From Pisolithus tinctorius (taxonomy: Eukaryota > Basidiomycota > Agaricomycetes > Boletales > Pisolithaceae): DNA of 64,000 nt. Location: contig JANFAH010000003.1 of NCBI GenBank assembly GCA_024663395.1, positions 930,001-994,000 of the forward strand, written 5' to 3'. Both the position numbers and the translations under genes were made by a program. Shown piece by piece: positions 9,501-19,971 of the stretch (positions are counted from its first letter, which is position 1; every line of letters begins with the position of its first letter). The notes under the pieces were generated by a model. The model did no database searches, was not told the DNA's origin, and saw only the letters and a list, made by a program, of their open reading frames with translations.

Positions 9501-12500
9501 CTCTTGCACTCTAATTCCGAAAGAGTTAATATGCAGCATCAATACCCACTATGGCAAAAGATGATCATTCCTTACAAGTCCCAACCCTAAATGCAGACAG
9601 AAGCAACTGGCTATATTACAAGGCTTGGGTTGAATGGGCCATCAGCTCAAAAGGGCTGATTGGACACCTGGCTTGGATGTGAAACCAGAGGACCCTTCAG
9701 CAGGGAAGGATTCCTCCTGGAAGCCCACAGCCACAGAGCAAAAACTTGTTAATGAATACCCAGAAAAACTTTGGCAATGGGCTAAGGACGATGGATATGT
9801 CAAGCAAGTGATTGCTGTGTCGCTCCCAGAATCTTTGTTCCTTCGAGTCCTGAAGGAAGAGACTGTGAAGAGTGTGTGGGGTGTCCTCACTGATCTTTTC
9901 CAAAACCGCTCTTGCATTGTCGCAATTGACCTTTGGAGAAAACTCCAAGAATCCTGCTGTTCGGAAAAAGGCAATGTCTGCACTCACTTTGACAAGATGT
10001 GTGCACTGCATGAACAACTGGCTGTGCTTGGACAGTCAATCACAGATGACAACTTTGCAGCCATCATCCTCAGTTCACTTCCTGCTTCTTATGACTCCAA
10101 CCTTGCAGCTATGACATCTTTGGCCCTAGTCATGCAGAAGGACCTATCTCTGGACTTTATCATCAAAGTAATTTCTGACAAATATGATAGGTGCCAAATG
10201 CAGATGAAGAGAGGCAACTCTGGAAACTCTGGAAATTCCAAAGATGCAGCTTACTCAGCAAAGGATGGAAAGAAGCTGAATTGTGAAAACTGTGGAAAGA
10301 AAGGTCATACGAAAGACCAATGCTGGGAAGAGGGTGGCGGAAAAGCTGGGCAAGTGCCCAAGTGGTTCCAGAACAAGGGAAAAGGGAAAAAGAAGGAGAA
10401 AGGTACCAGAAAAGCAGCCACTGCAGCCAGTGCATCAGCCAGCTTGAGTGTGCAGACCAGCGCTGACTCAGAACCTGATGGAGTTTGGCTAGCACACTCA
10501 CAGGACAACGACTGGCTCACAGAAATTGCAGAGGAAGAAATTCCGAACCCCCAGGACATCATTAATGACGAAGAAGATGCATATATGAACAACTATGACC
10601 ATGTTCTCCTTGCAGGCAAAAGCCTAAATTCTGCAGAAGAGACAATCCTGTTCGACTCTGGTGCTTCATGTCATATGTCCTCCTACTGCAGCAAATTCCT
10701 CGATTACAAGCCAATCGTACCCAAACCTATCACCGCTGCTGACAACCACACCTTCCATGCCATCGGGAAAGGCGATCTTGCAATCTCACTCCCAAATGGC
10801 ACTACCCAGACCCATATTTGACTCAAAGATGTGCTCTATGCCCCCAAGATGGGAATTACACTTGTTTCCATTAGCAAACTTGATGTCACTGGGTATGCAG
10901 CATTATTCCAAGACAAGCATTGTCAAATTTTTGACACTCAGAAAAAGAAAGTAGCCAAAATTCTGATGCAAAAAGGCCTCTACTGCCTCAAACGAGCTCG
11001 TCATGCCTTTGCAGGCCTAGCCAAGGCCGCAGAATCCTTAACCATGGAGGAGATTCACATAAGGCTTGGCCACATCGCTCCCGAAGCCATCAGGCGCATG
11101 CTCAAGGATGGCATGATCACTGGAATTAAACTGGATGAAGCACATTCTACCATGGGTGCATGCAATTCATGTGAGTATGCAAAAGCAACTTGGAAGCCCA
11201 TTGGGAAGGAGTGCAACCCACCCCACCATGAACACCTAGGTGACGAGGTCCACACAGATCTCTGGGGACCTTCTCTGGTCCAAACCCCTGGCCACAGCCA
11301 ATACTACATCTCATTCATGGACAACCACACCCGCTACACCAAGCTGTACCTCCAGAAGATGAAAGCCGAGACCTTCACATCATACAAGGCCTATGAAGCA
11401 TGGCTGAACATGCAGTTCAACACCAAAGTCAAGCGACTTCGCTCAGATCGAGGGGGAGAATACCTTAGTGTGGAATTCTCAGAATATCTGAAATCCCGAG
11501 GCACAGAACGATGCATAACTGTCCATGACACCCCCAAACACAATGGAGTTGCAGAACAACTCAACAGAACACTCATTGAGCATGTACATGTGATGATTCA
11601 TGCCAGTGGCCTACCCAAGAACCTCTCGGGGGAGGCCATTATGCATGCTACTTGGCTCAAAAACCACTTGTCAACTCGCCATCTAGGCACAAAAACTCCC
11701 TATGAAATGCTCTACAAAAGACCACCCAACCTCTCAAAAATTCTGGTCTGGGGATGTTGTGTCAAGGTCCATGACACCTCTGGCTCCAAACTAGACATGT
11801 GAGCCCAAGATGGACACTGGGTAGGTTTTGATCTTGAGAGCGATGGCCACTGTATCTACTGGCCTGACACATGAGCAATCAGAATTGAAAGAAGTGTCAT
11901 TTTCAAGCGCTGGGATGTGTCTGTACCACATGGTGTGCTGCTTGAGGGGGAGCAGGGGAATTCCAATGCCTCAGAAAGAAATTCCGAAGCCTCAGAATGG
12001 AACTCTGCAGCTTCACAGGGAAATTACAAGGCCCTGCAGATGGTTGAGCAACCCACCGAAGCAACTTCGGAAATTCCAAGACTCATTTCAGACCCACTTG
12101 GAGGTAATTTCAAAACACCTCCACCTCAACCTCATTGTTCCACTTGCCAGTGCTTCAAATCAGACTATATGAGGCGCCTACATGCAGGGGAAGGCACTCA
12201 TGATGGGCGCATCCCTCTTGACTTTGTAAAAGAACTCCGAGAGAGCGATAGCAACCCAAACAGCCTGAAATCCCAAGAAAACACTACCTATGTATTTGAC
12301 AAAGAACTAGCTGCTGATGAAGATGACACTAACATCATGTATGCTATGGTGGCAGGGATGGCTGAAGCTGAAGGGCTGGACCCATCAACAGTCCATGAGG
12401 CGAAATCCTGAGCTGACTGGCCAAAGTGGCAAAATGCCATAAATGCAGAATTAAACAGCCTAGAGGAAGCACATACCTGGGATGTAGTTGAGTGCCCCAA

Positions 12501-13889
12501 GGGTGCAAATGTTGTAGGATGCAAATGGGTCTTCAAGATCAAACACAACACTGCTGGAGAAATTGAGAAGTACAAGGCCCACCTAGTTGCTAAGGGCTAT
12601 TCTCAGATCCAGGGCATTGACTATGATGAAACATATGCTCCCATTGCAAGACTCACATCCCTCTGCACCATACCAGCAGTTGCTGCATGCAATGACTGGG
12701 ATATTGATGTATTTGATTTCCACTTGGCATTCCTCAATGGCAAACTTGGAGATGGCAAAGACATCTACATGGAGCTCCCTGAGGGCTATGCTGTAGGGTG
12801 GAATTTTTCCTGTCCAGTTGGGAAGCTAAATGTAGCATTATATGGCTTGAAACAAGGCGTGCTTTGGTGGTACCAGAAGCTATGCACTACTCTTGCTGAT
12901 CTTGGGCTCACCAGAGCACATGCAGACTGGGGAGTGTTCTATGGTCACATAGGATCAGAAATCCTCATCCTTGCCAGTCACGTCGATGACTGCACTGTAA
13001 CAGGCAGTTCCCCATCATTAATTCACTCATTTAAACAGGAGATCAGCACTTGTTTTAAAATCTCCAACCTAGGGCCCATCAGTTGGCTACTTGGGATGAA
13101 GGTGACACAGAACAGAGAAGCCTGCACCATATCCCTGTCACAGCAGTCCTACATTGAGGCCATCCTGATGAAATACAACCTCACTGACTGCAAACCTGCC
13201 ACAATTCTGATGGACCCTGGAATAAAACTCTCTCACAGAGAAATTCTGCAGCCAGCTGAAGAAGCTGCACACATGAAAAATGTACCCTACCATGCTGCTG
13301 TAGGCTCCCTCATGCACCTTGCTGTTGGAACATGCCCAGATATCACATTTGCTGTCTCCACAGTCGCTCAGTTCAACAATGCACCCAACATGACTCACTG
13401 GGAAGCTGTGAAACAAATCTACAGGTATATCTCAGGCACAAAAGCGCTCGCTTTAACATTTGGAAATTCAGAACAAGGCCTCAAGGGCTATACCAATGCA
13501 GATGGAGCTTCGCAGGAGTATCGACATGCTATAAGCAGATATGCCTACCTACTGGATGGTGGAGCCATCAGTTGGGCCTCATGGAAACAGGAACTCATAA
13601 TGCTCTCCACTGCTGAAGCAGAGTACATTGCAGTGACTCACACAGCCAAAGAGGGCCTGTGGCTTCGATGACTCATTGGAGAAGTTTTCCAACCACTCAA
13701 ACACCCTACCCCACTGTATTCCAACAGTCAATCCACCATTGCACTTACCAAAGATGGCAGCTACCATGCTTGCACAAAGCACATTGACATACGATACCAT
13801 TTCATTTGTTTTGCTGTGGAAAACAATTCCTTTCATTTAATTTATTGTCCTACTGACAACATGGTTGCTGATACCCTTACCAAACCTTT

Positions 13890-13894
13890 ACCTA
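13890..13894. other. Left target-site duplication of the gypsy insertion
   Basis: ACCTA, repeated exactly at 22024-22028. Deleting one copy plus the element restores the copia RNase H frame (TKPLPSIKVKHFTS). Confidence 0.93.
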
Positions 13895-14608
13895 TGTCAA
13901 GTCCGGGCCTACTCCGACCAACTCCGACGCTATATAGGGTCTAGAGAGTGGTCCAGAAGCAAGTCCGACACACAGGAACAGAACTCCAACTAGCGGAGTG
14001 TCGGCAGGAACGAAGTCCGCTGAGACAAAGGCGGAGCGGAGTGAGGGCGACGGGTTTAGCTCGTGCGCTACCCCCTTGCACGATCTCAGCCCTCGTATTT
14101 CAGAGGGAGAGTATAGACGGAGAGTCGGAGATAACTCCGACAGACAGAAGACGGAATCAGAGGGAGTAGGAACTAAGTTGATATTCGTACTGAAGAACAG
14201 CGGAGTACAGTACATGTTTTTATACTACTACGGAGGTACAGTAACTGGAATCGGAACTGACATATGGAGACTCATAAGTTTTCAAGTAAAATTTCCTAGA
14301 CGACGAATGAAGGGTAGACGGAGGACATACGAACGGGTAACACAGAACATCCAGAAAAGGGAACAGTCCAGGCGCTGGCCCACACGGTGAGCGCGCTGTG
14401 GAGTACCTGACTGCGAAGGTAGTCACATGACCCCTCAGAGAACGGACCGCTCGGTCCGGTAGGAAAGTAACGCAAGTCCGACAACAGTCGGGGCGGAGAT
14501 GGTTCGTAGACGATAGAAGGTGGGCGGAGTTGGTGCGGAGTGAGCGAATGACCGGCGGAAAAGGTTGCGGAGTGAGTAAAGACCTATGACAAACGCGCGG
14601 TTATGACA
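13895..14608 (-). repeat. Gypsy 3' LTR
   Basis: 714 bp, same length as its partner at 21310-22023, with seven substitutions and no indel. It contains 15 CGGAG/CTCCG pentamers, against about 1.4 expected by chance on both strands. The copy of the predicted RNA start and TATA box lies at about 14181-14224. Confidence 0.95.
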
Positions 14609-14611
14609 GTG

Positions 14612-14623
14612 CCCCCCCCCTAG
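14612..14623 (-). other. Gypsy polypurine tract
   Basis: On the element's sense strand a run of nine G preceded by TA lies three bases from the 3' LTR start (plus strand GTG then nine C). This is the expected position for plus-strand priming. Confidence 0.6.
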
Positions 14624-14800
14624 GGCCTGAACCCCTGAAGGCCGTATGTACGGAACGAGATCAACACGAGTTGATCATTTGAAATTACCTTGATGCCTCA
14701 AGGATAATGGCTTTAGCCGCGGCGGAGCTCCGTCGGAGTTCGAAGTACCGCTTAAAAACACGTGTTAGGGTACTGAACCTTCGTCCTTTCCTCCCATCAT

Positions 14801-16033
14801 CATGCCTTCCCAGCGCCAGAGCAACACCCCCCCAGCCAACCCCCGGCCACATCCGCGACTATTCTCAAGTCACGGATGAAGAACTGGTCGTCCTCACCGA
14901 CGACTCCACCGACACCGAGCAGGAGAAGTCCGCGGAGAAGGCGCACCGACGAGAGGAGACCGAGCGGAGAGAGAGAGAACGCGAAGCAGAGCGCAAGGCC
15001 AAGCGTGAGGAGGCCAAGAGGCGGAAGGCGGAGGAGGAGAGGTTGGAGGCGGAGCGGAGGAAGAGAGCGGAGGAGGAAGAGGAGGCTCGAAGGAAGAAGG
15101 CGGCAGAGGAGGAGGCAGAGAGGCAGAGGCAGAGGCAGAGGGCCTCTGAGGAGAGGGCTCAGGCCAAGCGGAATGAGGCTGCACAAAGGTGAGTGGCGGA
15201 GTACTGTGAGTCAGGCGGAGCTGACTCGCAGTTTTTATTTTCTTAGATTATGCGGCGCGGTGTACGACGTCAACACCGCCCAGAAGGTCCCTGGGGCCTC
15301 CATGGTGGTCACCGCGACCAGAAGAGCCCCCTGCACTCGCTGTATAGCGAGTCTGACGGCAGGGCAGTGCGAGCTGGGACAGGGCAAGACCAGGGCCTGC
15401 GTGCCCTGCCACAACAAGAAGAAGACGTGCAGCTGGACGCGAGAAGAGGCAGCGGCGGGGCCTTCGCGGAAGAGAGCAGGGACGGGGAGCTCCCGAGGGG
15501 AGAAGAAGAAGAGGACGCGGGGGAAGGGAAAGGAGAAAGCGACAGAGACGGAGGAAGCGGACGACGAGCGGGAGGCAGGCGGAGAGGGCGAGGAGGAGCC
15601 AGCAACACCGCTTGAGGGTCCCTCAGGGGCGGGAGTACACATGCGGTGGGCGGAGTGGGAGAGGGAGCGGCAGCTGCAGGCCATGGAGAGGCAGGCCGAA
15701 GCGCATGAGACCGCTGCGCTGGCCTTTGAGAGGATGGCAGAGGCGGCGGAGCGGATGGCGGAGGCTGCAGAGCGGACCGCCGACGAGTGGGCGCTGTACC
15801 GCGCCTGGGCAGAGTGGGCGGAGATGAGGAGAAGGGAGGATGCGCGTGAGGCCAGAGTGGCCGAGTTCGAACGCGCAGGAGGAGGATGGAAGAGGCCGCA
15901 GTCGGAGGCGGTGGAGGACCAGCGAGAGGAAGCGGATGAAGGTGCGGAGGGGGATAACGAGGAAGAAGTCGAAGGGGAGCAGGAAGGCGATGAAGAACAG
16001 GAGGGTGGCGGAGGACAAGCGATGGAAGAGTAG
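14801..16033 (+). CDS. Antisense accessory gene of the gypsy element: Zn2Cys6-like cluster and coiled coils
   Basis: Lies between pol and the 3' LTR on the opposite strand to gag-pol. ATG at 14801 (MPSQRQSNTPP). The frame changes at a run of seven C near 14828, possibly a one-base indel, and continues as VTDEELVVLTDDSTDTE and a long Glu/Arg/Lys-rich helix. Intron 15189-15246 (GTGAGT...TTAG) joins in phase. At 15332-15430 six cysteines are spaced C-x2-C-x8-C-x9-C-x2-C-x6-C with a basic loop HNKKKT. A Lys/Arg-rich nuclear-type stretch follows, then MRWAEWERERQLQAMERQ and EAAERMAEAAERTADEWAL (coiled coil), and an acidic tail ending QAMEE, TAG at 16031-16033. Convergent with pol (stop 16246). I recall similar proteins annotated as hypothetical in Agaricales. 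DNA binding is inferred. Confidence 0.65.
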   Translation, partial: HAFPAPEQHPPSQPPATSATILKSRMKNWSSSPTTPPTPSRRSPRRRRTDERRPSGERENAKQSARPSVRRPRGGRRRRRGWRRSGGRERRRKRRLEGRRRQRRRQRGRGRGRGPLRRGLRPSGMRLHKGEWRSTVSQAELTRSFYFLRLCGAVYDVNTAQKVPGASMVVTATRRAPCTRCIASLTAGQCELGQGKTRACVPCHNKKKTCSWTREEAAAGPSRKRAGTGSSRGEKKKRTRGKGKEKATETEEADDEREAGGEGEEEPATPLEGPSGAGVHMRWAEWERERQLQAMERQAEAHETAALAFERMAEAAERMAEAAERTADEWALYRAWAEWAEMRRREDAREARVAEFERAGGGWKRPQSEAVEDQREEADEGAEGDNEEEVEGEQEGDEEQEGGGGQAMEE

Positions 16034-16042
16034 AGTAGTGTT

Positions 16043-16085
16043 GTTTTCTTTTTTCTTTTCTTTTTCTTCTCTTTTTTTTTTTTTG
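16043..16085. repeat. Pyrimidine-rich tract between the antisense gene and pol
   Basis: Almost uninterrupted T with some C over about 43 bases, just after the antisense gene stop. On the pol strand it is a polypurine stretch about 160 bases past the pol stop. It may be the 3' UTR of either gene. Confidence 0.6.
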
Positions 16086-16245
16086 TCTTTAGTCTGTATA
16101 TTTTGTATTACTACGAGATAGACTTGTGTTTTTTGCTTGTGACTCTGAGAAGTGAAACGGATAAGCGGAGAAAGTTCTAAAGTACTTAAGGTAGTTCGGT
16201 AAGAGGCGGAGTTGGCCCGCGGAGGAAGTTTATGTAGGCAGAGTA

Positions 16246-19200
16246 TTATGGCGGAGGTTGGTACGGGCCAGGTTTATGCGGATAGCGTTCATGGAAAGCG
16301 GATACTATGTCGGAAGCGTGACCCAGCTCAGTTGCAAGCAACCAAGAGGTTTCTTCGTTGGTGTTCTCGTAACCAGCCCAGCGGACTAGATACAAGAGTT
16401 GACAATGGCGGCGACGGCGGTCCACCTTAGAGTCGAGTATCTCTGATACTTCGTACTCAAGGTCACCATCGACATCCACTGGCGGAGGCGGAGGTTGTTG
16501 TCGGTTTGGGAAAGGGTTAGCCGCTGCGGCTTCCAGTTGTGAGACATGGAAGACCGGATGTACCGAGCGCATAGAGTCAGGGAGCTTAAGGGTGACGGAG
16601 TGCGTACCTGGCCTGGCCAAGATGGTGAACGGACCTAAGTACTTTTCGGAGAGTTTTTCTGAAGGACGAGTTGAGCGGAAGTACTTGGCTTTGACGTAGG
16701 CCTGTTCTCCGACCTTGAACTCAGGCGGAGGTATGCGTCTAGCATCTGCTGGACCCTGGTAGCGCTGTTGAGCGGCGGACATTTCAGAGCGGAGGAAATC
16801 ATGAAGGGCGGAGAGCTCGACGACGTAGTCGTGAGCCCTCGGAGAGGTAAAGTCTTGGTCAGGGACCACAGACAAGTTTGGATGGTATCCCTTGTTAGCG
16901 AAGAAGGGAGAGACTCCAGTAGTCGCACTTGGTGCGTTGTTGAAAGCGAACTCCGCTAGAGGTAAGAGCTCGGCCCAGTTGTCTTGTTGGTAGTTACAGT
17001 AAACACGAAGGTACTGCTCGAGGGTCTGGTTCGTTCGCTCGGTCTGGCCATCGCCTTCTGGGTGGTAACCCGAAGTGAAGTGAAGGCGCATATCAAGGGC
17101 CTTTCCTAGAGAGCGGAAGAAGTGCAAGACGAACTCAGGACCTCTGTTGGAGGTGACATTAGCTGGTACTCCGTGCTTGGAGAAGACATGGGTTAGGAAG
17201 AGCTTAGCGAGTTCGGCGGAGGTGACGGAGTCGTGGGTGGGGATGAACACCGCTTGCTTTGAGAGGCGGTCCACTACCACGAGTATGGCGGAGTAGCCAT
17301 CGGAGTTGGGGAGGCGTTCGATGAAGTCCATGGAGATGGAGTTCCAAGGTCTCTCTGGGACGGGGAGTTGCTTCAGTAGACCATAAGGGCGGTGGCGCGG
17401 AGTTTTGCTCCGTCCACAGGCGGTGCAGGACCTGACGTATTCTTTCACGTCGGAGCGGAGGTTGGGCCACACGTAGTCCCTGCGGACGAGTTCTAGGGTG
17501 TGGTTTTGCCCGAAATGGCCTGCTAGAGGATGGTCATGCTTGAACCGAAGCACTCAAAGGCGGAGGTCATCAATGTCAGGGACAAAGATACGACCGTCAA
17601 GGCGGAGTAGACCGTCGGAGTCCAGGGACCACCGAGGCTTAGTCGGAGTTGGAAGATGGCTGGCGGAGACAGGATCGGATGGTAGGGCGGAGATGATGTC
17701 GGAGTGCAAGCACTCAACATCGAAGACCATGGCGGCGCGGAGCACAGGTGCCATGAGGGTAGTGGTACGGAGGGACGACGCGAGTTGCTCCTGTGTAAAC
17801 ATAGGGCGGAGATTGTGAGGATTTACCTGCGCGTAGTCCCTATCCCCCCCTTTTGGGTAGACGTCCCAACGTCGCGTAAGTGCATCGGGTTTGGCTCCTA
17901 AGCGGCCAGGTCGGAAGCGGATGGAAAGATTAAACTGGGAAAGGTACTCCGACCAGCGGGCCTGTCGACGGGTGAGAACCTTAGAGGTGGAAAAGTACTC
18001 AAGGTTTTTGTGGTCCGTCACCACGTCGACAGGTAAGGCGGAGCCTTCTAAGTAATGCTGCCAATGGCGGAAGGCCTCGAAGATAGCCAACAGCTCCTTG
18101 TCGTGGGTATCATAGTTGAGTTCTGGCGCGGTCATGGTGCGGGAGTAGAAAGCGACCGGGCGGAGTCCACCGTCGGAGCAGGTGATCGACAAAATGCCAG
18201 CAATGGCATAGTCGGAGGCGTCGGTTTCAACTGTAAGCGGAGCGTCAGGGACCCAATGAGTCAGAACGGGAGCGGAGCTGAAGGCATCCTTCAGGCGGAG
18301 GAAAGCGGAGCGGCACTCCTCGGAAAAGTTCCAAGGAGCACCCTTTCGCGTGAGGCGAGTGAGTGGAACGACGATGTCGGAGTAGTTATTAATGAATCGT
18401 CTATAGAAATTTGCGAAACCAAGGAAAGACTGGATGTCTCGCACCTTCCGCGGCTCAGGCCAGTCGCGGACTGCCTGAACCTTCTCGGCGGACATGGTGA
18501 GACCGGAGGGAGAAAGGACATAACCGAGGTACTCGACGGAGTCGGAGTGAAACTCGCACTTCTCTGGCTTGGCATAAAGACCATGCTTTCGAAGGCGGTG
18601 GAGTACCTCTTTTACGTGTTCGCGATGCAACTCCATATCCTGCGAATAGACTAAGATGTCATCGAGGTATACCACGACGCAGACATCGAGCATGTCCGCA
18701 AAGATGCTATTAACAAACCGCTGGAAGGCCGCAGGCGCATTAGTCAGACCGAATGGCATTACCCACCACTCGTAAGAACCATAACGAGTGTGGAATGCTG
18801 TTTTCCATTCATCTCCGTCTGCTATGCGGACCAGATGATAGGCATGGCGGAGGTCGATCTTGGTATAGACTTTAGCGCGGCTTGGAGAGTCGAGTAGGTC
18901 GGAGATGAGCGGCAGCGGATAGCGATCTTTTTTCGTGATTTTATTGAGTCCTCGATAGTCTACGCAGAGGCGGAGTGAACCGTCCTTCTTCTTTACGAAG
19001 AGGACAGGGGCACCGTGAGTGGAGGTGGATTGTTTGATGAAACCGTAGCCAAGATGCTCGTCAATGAAGGTGCGGAGAGCTTCAAGCTCTGGCGGAGAAA
19101 GAGAGTAGATTGTACCGATGGGCGGAGAAGCTCCTTCCTCGAGGTCGATCTTGAGATCGAACGAGCGGTGTGGCGGAAGTTCAGTGGCCTTGTCTTTACT

Positions 19201-19971
19201 AAAGACGTCGGCAAACTCACAATACTCAGGAGGGACCGAGGAGAGGTCAGGAGGCGGAGATGAAGCGGAGGACGCACGAAGCTTCACATCATCAGCGGAG
19301 AGCTGTAAGCGGAACTGTCTAGAGCCAGGGAGAGCACAGGCTCTGACATACGCAGCAGCATTGATGAGTGAGACGAGCGGAGCGGAGCGCGGCGAGTCGG
19401 TCGGAGATGCAGTCGGAGCTGCAAACGGAGCGGAGGGTGTCGGATCTGGAGCGGAGGTCGCAACGGAAGGTGACGAAGGCGCCTGGGGCGTCGGCATTCC
19501 CTGTAGCGGTGGTTTGAACAATATACTGCCCAGTACCCAGTCAATCGACGGATTGAAGCAGGTGAGCCAGTTGTGTCCTAATACCAGCGAACAAGAAGAA
19601 TCCAACGGAGTAACATAAAACGAAGCGGAATTGACATCGCCGGAAGGAAAGCGGAGCGAAAGATCTACTTCTTGGGAAATGACAGCATTGGTACTACCAT
19701 CAAACAAGCGGAGCGGAATTGGCGGAGAAACGGAGGAGACAGGAATGTCATATTTTTTGATTATAGACGGATCTACGAAGCAATGAGAAGAACCAGAATC
19801 GATCAACGCAGAAACAGTATCGACAGAATAATCCAGAAGAGTTACAGATGGAAGTAAAGAATTGGGACTAGAAAGAGCGGACGCGTTGAGTCGGATGTCC
19901 GGTTGCGCACAGTTGGGTTCAACGCTTCCTCCAGGCTGTGCAAGCTCCCTGGAGGAGCAGACTAATTTTTT
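16246..19971 (-). pseudogene. Gypsy pol polyprotein with chromodomain, one in-frame TGA
   Basis: The pol frame is -1 to gag and open from the slippery site (19971). Protease DSGSSHCFVDPS lies near 19798. Reverse transcriptase includes KKKDGSLRLCVDYRGLNK, WVMPFGLTNAPAAFQ and YLDD at 18658-18669. RNase H has VETDASDYAI. After TGA at 17554-17556 the same frame continues with the H2C2 zinc finger (HFGQNHTLELV, CTACGRSK), the integrase core (SMDFIERLP, GYHPEGDGQTERTNQTL) and a C-terminal chromodomain (LEYEVSEILDSK, LVRWAGYENTNEETSW). The TGA replaces the Arg usual before VLR...HDHPLAGH and fits CGA>TGA. Otherwise intact, so the copy may be one mutation from full coding capacity. Confidence 0.93.

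Noticed and set aside
14876..15190. Arg-rich frame over the first exon of the gypsy antisense gene.
   Set aside because: It is the neighbouring frame of a Glu/Arg/Lys-rich helix. The VTDEELVVLTDD frame has normal composition and splices correctly to exon 2.
2634..17556. TGA as a sense codon (genetic code change or selenocysteine) in the mobile-element genes.
   Set aside because: Host genes in the same window end in TGA normally (SEC4, the oxysterol-binding gene), and CpG deamination explains the positions and the LTR differences.
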